Shown: positions 1 to 9,626 of the stretch, piece after piece
Numbering within the stretch: position 1 is the first letter of the stretch
Layout: every line of letters begins with the position of its first letter
NCBI GenBank assembly: GCA_027382625.1
Contig: JAJKFJ010021883.1
Span: forward strand, 124,001-188,000
Reading direction: 5' to 3'
DNA length: 64,000 bases
Origin: Tetmemena sp. SeJ-2015
Lineage: Eukaryota; Ciliophora; Spirotrichea; Sporadotrichida; Oxytrichidae
Notes under the pieces: model-generated
Databases searched by the model: none
Told to the model about the DNA's origin: nothing
The model's input: the letters and a program-made list of their open reading frames with translations, nothing else
Made by a program: the position numbers and the translations under genes

Positions 1-947
1 TCATCTTTTGGGTTGCAGACTGGTTTGCACTCCTTAACAATAAGATGGGAGGTGACCTCGAGAAAATCCAGGTTGTAGGAAGATACTTCGTCGAAGTCTG
101 GAGAGCTGCAGGTATGAACTTGGCTAACGTCAAGTTCCTTTGGGCAAGTGAGGAAATTAACAAGCGCCCTGATGAGTACTGGATGACTGTGATTGACATC
201 TCAAGAAAGGCCAACGTTTCTAGAATCAAGAGATGCGCCACTATTATGGGTAGAAGCGAAGGTGACGACATGCCAGCTGCTCAGATTATGTATCCTTGCA
301 TGCAGTGTGCTGATATCTTCTTCCTGAAGGCTGACGTGTGCCAGCTTGGTATGGATCAAAGAAAGGTTAACATGCTTGCCAGAGAGTACTGCGATGATAT
401 CAAGCGTACTGAGAAGCCCATTATAGTTTCTCACCATATGATGATGGGACTGAAGCAAGGTCAGGCTAAAATGGCCAAGAGTGATCCTGACTCTGCCATT
501 TTTATGGAAGACACAGTTGCTGATGTCAAGAAAAAGATCAGGGGTGCCTACTGCCCAGAGAAAGTTCTCAAGGACAATCCCATTATAGACTACATCAAGT
601 AAACTTTTTCTAAATACTAGCATATTTTAGTAAGTTCGACTTGGTATACATCATCTTCGAGAAATTCTCTCCAGTGGTTATTAAGAGAGAGGAGAAGAAC
701 GGAGGTGATTTGTACTTCAATACTTTCGATGAGCTTGCAGCTGAATACGAAGCTGGAAATATCCATCCCATGGATCTTAAGACTGCCACCACTTACTATA
801 TTAACACTTAATAAGATAAATTTCATTAACGAGCTGTTACAACCTGTTAGAGATCATTTCGAAAAAGATCCCTATGCAAAGAAGCTGCTTGAGACTATTA
901 AAAAGTGGCAGAAGGAAATGGCTGCTAAAGGAGTCCCAACTAAATGA
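1..947 (+). CDS. YARS: Tyrosyl-tRNA synthetase, cytosolic type (5' end outside window)
   Basis: Charges tRNA-Tyr with tyrosine in the cytosol. The frame is open from base 3 (IFWVADWFALLNNKMGGD), matching the class I catalytic core of archaeal/eukaryotic TyrRS; the N-terminal HIGH-like region lies off the left edge. The KMSKS-equivalent loop reads KMAKSDPDSAIFMED (about codons 155-170 of this fragment). The C-terminus ends KGVPTK-TGA at 945-947. Two interruptions break the frame: a GT...AG segment at 599-630 (32 bp, probable intron) and a pointer-flanked IES at 806-830. With both removed the product runs through HPMDLKTATTYYINELLQPV, as expected for the family. It converges with the next gene, 112 bp away. 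Identity is secure; only the extent of the missing 5' part is unknown. Confidence 0.93.
599..630 (+). other. Probable 32-bp spliceosomal intron in TyrRS
   Basis: Starts GTAAAC and ends TTTTAG, with TACTAG as a possible branch site. Its length equals that of two clearer introns in this window (10265-10296, and the one in the RRM gene near 13050). Removal gives DYINKFDLVYIIF. An IES with pointer AAGT (597-600/632-635, 35 bp) would give the same frame minus one Asn, so the two readings cannot be separated here. Confidence 0.6.
806..830 (+). other. IES, 25 bp, pointer ATTAAC
   Basis: The direct repeat ATTAAC lies at 800-805 and 825-830. Deleting one copy with the 19 bp between joins TATATTAAC to GAGCTG and restores TTYYINELLQPVRDH, the conserved TyrRS sequence. 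There is no GT...AG boundary, so it is not an intron. Confidence 0.9.
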
Positions 948-1059
948 TCAGCAGTGAATCAAGTTGTCTTATTTTGATTTCATTAAAATCAGTCTCTATA
1001 AATATTTCAGAGATAATTAAACTCAATTTGCTTTAATGAAATATTGAATTTAGTGAATT

Positions 1060-3680
1060 TCATGCGTCGAATTCCGACTTATTAGCATCTGTTTCATCAA
1101 GCTCTTAGAAGCCTTAATTTTTTGTAGGGTTGACTTTGACATAAGTAATTTTCTTTGGAGGAAGATGCATCGGGTCCTCACCAATTTCTAGCTAAGAATT
1201 CTATTGCACTTACACGAATTCTTTGATCTCAGTGTCTATCTTTTTCTGCAACTTCTTGCTCTTTAAGTAATAATACACTCCCAGTCCTACTGCAAGAATC
1301 TAAAAATATAATCATGAAGAGAGTGATAGCTATAGAAGCAATTCCATTTCCAAAGAGAGATTTAGATGGTATCTTAAAGCTTATGGGCTCGTAAGGAATG
1401 GTTATCATCTTATCCTGAACCAAGGCAAAGACATTACAATTAAAATACCTCTTTATTAAAGATAAGATATTTATAAACTGGTAGTAAGTATTCTCTTATA
1501 ATTTAGTCTCATAGTAATTAATGACACCAGTTTACTCAGTTGCTTAAATCAAACCACCAATATGCTTCAACGAGCATTGATGATTCATCCTCGCATGTCT
1601 CTGATTAGTGAAAAGCAGTTTGTAGAAAACTATTTATTAGAGGACTGGATCTTAACCTTGCTTGCTCAGATAGACACCTCCCCAAGTGATATTGATATTT
1701 CCTTTAGTACCAGCTATGAAATCAAAGTGAATCTTGCCGTTATCTAGGGCGAATAATTCCTCCTCGAAAATAATAAGATCTGATCTAATAACTTTTGTTC
1801 TAATAGAAAACTCAGAAAAGAATTCAGGACCTTCAGTTGGTAAATAACCCTTTTTAGATATGACAATGTATGTCATTGAGCTCTCCACTTCTTTGAGATT
1901 AATTATCTTTTATCCGTACAAATACTCGATTTGGTGATATACTCTAGATCCAATAGGGTCTTAGGGGTCTTTAACTATGTCTACTGATACTTCTCCAAAG
2001 CACTCTGAGACTTAAATTTGGATTGAATTATTAGCGGAATTGGATTCAAGATAAAGTAAAGGGGCTTGTTATCTGTCAGTTTATGAAGGTATTCGACGTT
2101 GTTGTGCATTTTAAAGACCTTATAAGTGAGAAGCTGTCATTAGAACTTAGGCAGTAGAGTTTCCCTTATTCCTTATTCTTGCCTCATCATGTAAAGTGGT
2201 CATATAACTGTAGTCAAAGTTATGTTTGAGAGTCATAACAAGTACTTAGTTGAAATTGACTTCAGTCAATTGTAGATTTAAACTCATCTATGAGGAAAAT
2301 ATTTATAAGAGGTCTTAGTGTCCCAATCTTCGAAAGAAGTGTGATTGCACTTGTATAGAGAGCTTGGAGGGAAGATTCCTTAGTCCACATATTTATAATC
2401 TACTACTGCGTAAAATAGGAGAGGTACAAATCCCATAGTTTGAGTCTTCATATTTATTCTCACGTTGCTATTCCCTTAAGGCAGTAAGTATGTTATGAAC
2501 TTTTGCATATCATCATCTCCTCTGAAAGATATTGCTTAAGGTTATCCCTCAGCTAATTGCATGGTCTCCAGGTTCTACGTTATTTTGATCTGTAGAACTA
2601 CCTAACTGGATATCGCTTTGATAAATAGGTACTGCATTTACTCAGTCTTAAACTTAGAGGTATCTACTGTTATCATACTTGGATTAATTTATCTTTCAAA
2701 GCTTTTGGTTATGTCATTTTCATTGCTTAATGAAAGCTCAAATTATCCCTCGTCAAGAAGAACTGTAATTTAAAAGGCGCTGTCATGCTCAATAATGAAT
2801 CTGAGTAACTTTACTTCATCTACTTAACTCAAGTATATTGTTTAAGGATTATTAATCCTCATCAGATTTGAAATTGTTGACTCTTCTGTGATTTCTTTCG
2901 CGAGAATTTTAAAAGAGGAGTCTAAGGAAACAGTTTCAACTACTACTTCAAGATAGCACTAGTAGCAGAAGTTTCTGTCATCTTTAGGGATGAGTATTAG
3001 TGAGCTTTGGCTGCTATTTAAAGAGCTAAGATTCTTAAGCGCATATGGATAATCTACCAACTTAGTGAGTTCATAATTAAAAGTGGTTAAAATTATTCAT
3101 CCTGAGTGATTTCTTCATTTTCTTTCTGCATTATGGCATAAGCATTAATTTAACCCTACAAAACTGTGAACTCAATCAGAATATCATTTTCTTTCCAATT
3201 GAACATAGTGTAAGTTCTTGTTCTATAATTGGGCTGGTTTACTTAAATGTCCTATCCCATCTGTAGTGAGATTGAAGATTCTGAATAGGAACTAACTGTA
3301 AGCGTCAATGTTCTATCCTCTACAGGGCTCAGAATTCCTATCACATAGTAGTCTTTCATTTTTAGAATAATATAAAAAGCTAGGAAAGAAAATAAATTAA
3401 CTTCTTTCATATCTACCTTAGTTAAATAATAGAACTATGCATCTTCTGGAGTGATTTCTAGAAAGTTAGTATTGGTTGTCTTAATTTTGAAGTCAGCAGA
3501 ATTCTCAGTGGGATATGCAAAGCCTTTGCTAACCAAAATAAAAACTCCATCAGTCCTGTAACCATCTAATTGGATATGCAGGCTGCAATTAGAGCAGTCT
3601 AGTGCATACGTAAAATACGAAATTGCGTTTAATATAAGGTGGAATATAAAAATCTGAAATATTAAGTTGATAAAAATCAA
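1060..3680 (-). CDS. Type I membrane/surface protein with repeated PPC-like beta modules
   Basis: Function not known. The N-terminus at 3680 is hydrophobic (MIFINLIFQIFIFHLILNAI, then SYFTYA-LDCSNC) and looks like a signal peptide. It is followed by repeated modules with a shared pattern: a strand such as GVFILVSKGFAYPT, then ...LEITPEDAQFYY and DYYVIGILSP. This resembles the pre-peptidase C-terminal (PPC)-like domains common in ciliate surface proteins (inference). Near the C-terminus there is one membrane helix (GIASIAITLFMILAVGLGV) and a short basic/acidic tail ending SEFDA-TGA (1062-1060). Four IESs with exact pointers restore one frame (1301-1313, 2264-2331, 3075-3100, 3360-3410). It is paralogous to the next minus-strand gene, with a matching FTITPEDESFYQ module. 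I am sure it is a gene; the domain name is tentative. Confidence 0.75.
1301..1313 (-). other. IES, 13 bp, pointer GATT (minus strand)
   Basis: AATC on the plus strand lies at 1297-1300 and 1310-1313. Removing 13 bp fuses LFMI to LAVGLGVYYYL and completes a single continuous transmembrane helix that is otherwise broken by a frameshift. Confidence 0.85.
2264..2331 (-). other. IES, 68 bp, pointer GAAG (minus strand)
   Basis: CTTC on the plus strand lies at 2260-2263 and 2328-2331. The interval contains an in-frame TGA. Removal (68 = 2 mod 3) joins CNHTSFE to VNFNQVLVMTL in frame. A competing CAATT repeat nearby does not remove the TGA. Confidence 0.75.
3075..3100 (-). other. IES, 26 bp, pointer ATGAA (minus strand)
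   Basis: TTCAT on the plus strand lies at 3070-3074 and 3096-3100. Removal joins EEITQDE to LTKLVDYPYALKNL and corrects the frame. Confidence 0.85.
3360..3410 (-). other. IES, 51 bp, pointer ATGAAAGA (minus strand)
   Basis: The 8-bp repeat TCTTTCAT (plus strand) lies at 3352-3359 and 3403-3410. Removal joins YLTKVD to MKDYYVIGILSP. The eliminated part is AT-rich and frame-neutral (51 bp), so it would be missed by a frame test alone. Confidence 0.85.
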
Positions 3681-4049
3681 TAAATTATTGAGCGAAAGTT
3701 TGAACCTTGTGAATATAAATTTAATAGTCTGAGAATCTAGGAATTAAGCTTGAGCAGATATTAAAGATGCTACAAAAAATTCTAGAATCTTAGAATTAGG
3801 TCGACTAATGAATAGCATCGATCTTCAAGAGCGGACTGTTTTTATTAAATTGCAAATATTGGTAAGAGAAAAACGATTCAGTTTCTCGTTTTTCATTCAC
3901 AAGATCAAATTAATTAAAAAATGATCTTTATTTAAAAAAAACAACTGTTTAAATTTGTATTTTAAAATGACTTTAAATTTCTGATTTCTGCCTTAAATTA
4001 TAGTTAATCTTTTAGCAGCAGACTCTATTTTCCACAAATTGCAAACTAT

Positions 4050-7000
4050 AAAATATAGAAGTTTTATCTTGCTGTGAAAGTATACCCACTTTAATCTATC
4101 AACTTGCCAACATCTTTCTAAACCTCAAAGCTAAACGCTAAATATTTGCCTGCCTCTGCAGGAAATACTCCAAAAACAATTATGCATTCGCTTTCATCTT
4201 CAAAATTTATAATTTCGCAGCCCTAATTTCTTATTTTTAGAACTCGATAACTTTTTTATGTAACTTATTTACACCCTTGTGTGTATAGTTATCTAGGGAA
4301 GGTAGTACTAGTTCATTCTTAGAAAATGCAGTATAAGAAATCTTCTAGTACTCATAAAATTTAATAGGAATCAGATTAATATAAAATCAAATCAAATCAA
4401 TTAAAAGAGAGAGAAATTTAAGGGGTGGTGTGAATTTAAATAAATAACTTACAATTGTATTAATAATTTATTACAAGTTGGAATAATTATTCAATAAACA
4501 CTTATTGAGCAAACGAATCTTTAAAATAAGCATTGAAAATTATATTTAAAAATGTATGTAGAGTTGACATCATTCTTTGAGCTTATGTTTTGCGATGATT
4601 AAAAATGAAGCCATAATATTTAATTGAACTATCTATATAGATACATCTCGAAGTCTAAACTATTAAATTTTAACTGATTATAAAAATCAATTTACTACTT
4701 TAACAAATTTTTTAGACAGAAATTACTCAAAGATTTCTCTTTAACTAGCTACCAATATAGCTTCGTTTGAAAATGCCTAAAGTTAGCTCACGATGAAATC
4801 AGTATTTTCTGGATCTACAACTACATAGTAAACTATCACTCTAATTATTTATTAACAGCCTTGAAAGTTTTTCAACTTTAGTAATATGGTGTGCTTACTT
4901 AGTCTTCAACCACAAATTCTAAACTTCCATAGTAAAGGTGCCTAGGTTATATATTCAAGTATCGGATTTGTATCTTGGAGCCACAGCCTTCAATTTCTGC
5001 ACATATAACAGAGATGTAGAGCGTGCATGTGTTGTCGCTAGAGTAATAAATAATTGCAATTTGTTTGTATGTTAGCTTATTGCAACTGGGGTTCTTCTTA
5101 ATCAAATCTTGGCTTGAGATTATGAGGTTCTTAGCAGTGTTGAAATTTGCTGCTGTTTTTAATGAAAAATCATGGTGCTCTTTACTTGGCTCCTAATTAT
5201 TCTGATTAGCACTCACATATATTCTCTAGCTATCTGAGGTCTTAGAAATCAAGGAAATTTGGATATCTGTCTCTGGCTCCTTCACATAATTTAAAAGCAA
5301 AAATTTTCGGGGGTCTTAAAAAACGAATTTTTTAAATCAGAAACCAAAGGGAAAAAAATTTTTATGAAATAAAAAAAAAAAACTTCTTTCTAAAAATCCC
5401 AAAATTAGATTCTTAAAGCTTTTTAAAAATAAAAATTATCAGAAATAATTAAAAATTTATGGAGAATCTTTTGATGAATTTATAAGTGTCTTAAGTTTTA
5501 TTTATGATTAATTTTAAAAATTGTTTCTTATTAAAGGCCATAATTTAAAAAAAAATTAAAATTTTTTCAAATTTAGCTTTCACTTTCTCAATAATGCTTA
5601 AAGAAAATCTTATCGCGGTATCCTATATCAAATTGTCTTAAAGCATTCGCATCTAGATGACTATCGTATCTTAATAGCTTACTGAATGAGAACTCAAAAT
5701 AATTTATTTTTAATCTATTTAATTTATTTAATAATCGGATTAAAATTAGAGATTTGGGTCATGCTAAGGAGTAATAAGGAAGTAATACCTGCCTTTTCTT
5801 TAATAAAACGACTCATCCTCAGGGGTTATTGTAAATAAACCCTCATAGGTAATTTTTCTACCATACTTATTTTCGTTTGGAACTTCCCCATAAGAAATAT
5901 AGTACTTCAAACTCGCAAATCGCCATTAAAAATCAATAGCTAGGCCAATATCATCTGTTTCTTCAATGTCGACATCAAAATAAAGTAAAACAGAATCATT
6001 TTCAGATTGCAAACGATACACCATGGGCACTCCTTCATAAAGCATGATCGACTCCTTCTATTTGCTAACCTAAGAATTTCTCTAAAATAAAATATTAGCA
6101 TCTCTAAATAGTGGCGAGAATCTGATAAGAGCAGAAACTAGCTCCTCGAACTGCTAAATAGAAGTTAGTTTGGGTCATAATTTCAGGTTTATCATAAGAT
6201 ATAGTAATAGATTTGTGCTAAGTTGTAGGATTAATATCCCGCAAATTAGTCTTGTAAAAAATTGGTTTAATTAAACTATAAAATATGTACAAGATTTCTT
6301 CTGTTTAAATATCATTTAAGGTTAGATAAAATAGGCATTCTCCATGTAATTGAGTCAAGCTAAAGCGAATACTGCTTACATCTTCTATAGAAACCAGAAT
6401 AAGCTAATAGTACTGCGTTTCATTCATTGCGACTTAGTTCAGAGATTAAGTATTTTCTTGCAGGATAATATAGTTCCTCTACTTGTGAGAGATTGTCATT
6501 TCGTAATTCATTTACCAAGGCTCTGCATTGTAAACAACTATCTGATAAAAGCAATCATCACCCTCCTCTGCATCTTCATCACACAGATCCTCTTGATGAT
6601 TTAGAGAAATAAAGAAATTGAGTCAATCAAATATTAAGTTATCTTTGTAACAGTGTTTAAATAGTTTCTCTAGATAAAGTAGAAATTTTTAAGACTTTAT
6701 TCTTAGAATCTGAGCCTCTAATGATTGAAATATGATCTTCCTCTATTTCCAGTACATCGTTAGATAAGAATCGAATTAGCTCTTTATTAGCTTTACCGTT
6801 CTCAGGCTTATCTTTGATATTTACTTGTATCCTTATCGCATCTTCCTCATCTTCTTAAACTTCATCCTTATTAGTTAAAAGTTTATCCTTAGGAAAATGG
6901 ACTGCAGTTATTTTATTGTTGGAAGAGGAAGGGTTAACTTTGACTTGAATGAAAGAGCATACTCTTGTTTTTTAAACTTAAGAAAATGCCCTCAGAGTAT

Positions 7001-8300
7001 TAAAAAGCATTAGAGAAGAATTGTAGTAAGTTTTCATTTTATAATAGTTTTACTCCATACACAAATTATGATCATTTTAAAATGATGATCTATCTCTACC
7101 TTTATAATTTGTCCATTAGACACTCCCTTCTTGTAAGGTGAATCTTTTGAGAGGAATGTTTCTAATGAGAAGTCATCCTTGCATTCATAACCCTAAACTT
7201 AAGAGCAAAACTTTACGCCTACTAAGAGATCACCTCCACTCCAGGGAGTCACATCAAATTCTATTCTGATGTCTTCTTTTTTAAAATCCAGTTTAGGTAC
7301 TTAATACAGATGCACATCCGTACTCTTATCTTTGAGTGTAAATTTCTCCATCATTCCATCTTCTATCTTAAAATTAATTAAATCAAAGAAAGGGGCTCAT
7401 CGGGATTCTGCTCTTTAACTTGGATAGTGTAAGAAGACAAAGTTGATCCATAGACGCAAATATAGTACAGCCCATTATTCTTGTCTTAGTAAATTGGCCT
7501 TGATTTCTAAGGCATTTCTAGATGATTGCTATCCTCTTCCTAGTAAGCGAAATCTTAATAATTAGTAGGAAGTTGATAATTATTAGCTGCTAGCCTTACA
7601 TGGCCAGAGTAGGTTGTTACTCTCACATGTACATCAACCAGTTCAGATTGAATGAAGTAAACACAATAATATTAAGAAGTATTTGTAGCACTGCCTCTCA
7701 TTTTAGGAAACTAAATCATCTAAAGGCTCGTGGCTAAAAATATATGGAGTCGCATTCTCAGTTTAATAAATAATTAAGCCATGATGTGATAGTACCCTTA
7801 ATCCTTCGCCTAAAGGATTATTCTAATTAAAATATCTTCAGCCCAAAATTCTGGATTATGCTCTTTCGTAAACCTTACAGCATTTCCTCTCTTCCAAACT
7901 TAATTTGCATAATAATTTTCTTTGCCAATCTATTCAAACTTCAAGTTGACTCTTTATATGAGTAAATCCAAATCTTTAGCAGATCCTCGATATGCAGAGG
8001 CCTTAAATACAATAGAGTTTATTTGAGAAGAGTTCTTAGGAAGAGTAAAGAGGAATGGCTTGGAGGAATATTATGTCATGTAAATTTAGAACTCCTCTCC
8101 ATCCTTTAACAAAAGAGTCTTAGCGGATTCAATTTAAAAGATTATTTCGCAATCTTGAGGAGAAACAATAGTTATATAGAGGGTGCTATTGTATAGTATC
8201 TTAGATTAGTGGAGATAGCAGAGATCTCTATTCGACTAACCGCAAATCCAGTCAGCTGTCGTACTATCAGGCTTGTCTACTGTCTAAAAAAGATAAAAAC
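4050..8300 (-). CDS. Second surface-type protein with PPC-like modules (paralog of the 1060-3680 gene), multi-MDS
   Basis: Several minus-strand stretches encode modules of the same kind as the gene to its left. Around 8280-8090 there is DSTTADWICGQ and CEIIFQIESAKTLLLKDGE. Around 6600-6340 there is EEGDDCFYQIVVYNAEPW. Around 6060-5770 there is a full module with YYISYGEVPNENKYGRKI, FTITPEDESFYQ and YYFLITPQ. Around 5310-4900 there is IQISLISKTSDSQRIYVSA. Around 4200-4070 there is CEIINFEDESECIIVFGVF. TAA/TAG are frequent Gln codons. No start Met or terminal membrane helix could be fixed, and frames change often, so many IESs must be present; limits are approximate. Probably secreted or cell-surface. 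It may be a tandem duplicate of its neighbour. Confidence 0.6.
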
Positions 8301-9626
8301 TTAATCTTTTAACTTTCGCGATTATGAAAACCCTTAAATAGTTCCCTCAACTAAGGGCTACTTTTTAAAGAGATATAAAATTTTAAACAAAATTATTCCC
8401 TTTCTTTCCCCAATTTGAGCTTTTGTTAAATTTAAAGAAAATTTTTGTTTATTTTATAAAAACCCCAAATTTTTTGGTCTTTCTTATTTCCATCCCCTTG
8501 AAATTTATTAAATAAAACACCCCAAATTTTTTCCAAAAAATTTTTGGCCTTTTAAATGTCCCAAAGAAGGAAAAGGTAAAAAATCATGGAAATTTTTATC
8601 CTCCATCTGCAATAATTATTTGCAAAAATTAAATATTTTAAAAAAAATATTTCGCATTATGGTGTTTAGTTTTTTTTTAATTTTTATTTGACTTAAAATA
8701 ATTTTAAATTGATTTTAATTTAATAAAATAAATTTTGGGTTCATTTAAAAGTTAAAAAAAATTTAAATATAAAAAAACGATGACCCTCAATTAATCCAGT
8801 TTTTCCCCTTTAGGGGATCAAAGGATTTTGTTTGTAGGGTTTCATTCTTTTTTAGGGAATTTTTTTTTTCAAAATTTTAAAAATTTCCCCCAATTTGTTG
8901 GGTTCCCGTCTTTGATGGAAAATTTTAAAAAAAATTGAATTTAATATCATAAATGTAATAACTTTAAAATTTCCCCTAAAAACAATTTGGAGAAATTTTT
9001 TTAAATTTATTATTTTATTTTATTAAATTTAGTTTTAAAAACTTTCATTTTTTATTTCCCCTATCAGAAAATTAAAAAATTATTGTTTTGGCCCAAAAAG
9101 GGAGATAAGGGGTTATTTATTGGATGCGTTTCAACAACCAACTAACTTTCTTCAGAGACCTCCAATTATAGTGGTGACTAAAAATATTTATATTAAAATT
9201 GATTAGCAATCGAAGAAGCCCATGTTCATCTAAATCCCTCGCATTCTATGGACAGATATTTACAACAACTTGTATTTATTAATTAATTCCCATTTTAATT
9301 AAATCTCAACTCTATTATCAGCTGATAGATATCATAGTAGCTAAAATCAGAAAAAGGCTGAACCGCCATTTAAAAAAAAAATTTTTGGCTATTAAGGGAG
9401 AGTTTAAATGTATTCATATGTAAATATTACAAAGTATAAATAGAATCTGCATATTTATCAACAAATTTGATATCAACCATTGATTTTTTGTGAATTTAAA
9501 GAGTTTGTTTAAATTTAAAACTCAGACATAATTTTAGCACATTATTGCCTAAATAAAATGTAAAATTAGTATTTATAAAATATTTATGAATGCAATAATA
9601 AGATTAAATAGTTAAATAGTGGGAAA
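8301..9626. other. Non-genic AT-rich stretch with homopolymer-inflated sequence
   Basis: No convincing coding sequence on either strand. From about 8345 to 9115 the text is dominated by runs of 3-7 identical bases, including C and G runs, unlike the flanks. A 120-bp island at about 9120-9250 has higher GC and could be an orphan MDS; its best plus frame reads EEAHVHLNPSHSMDRYL, which I do not recognise. Confidence 0.5.
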
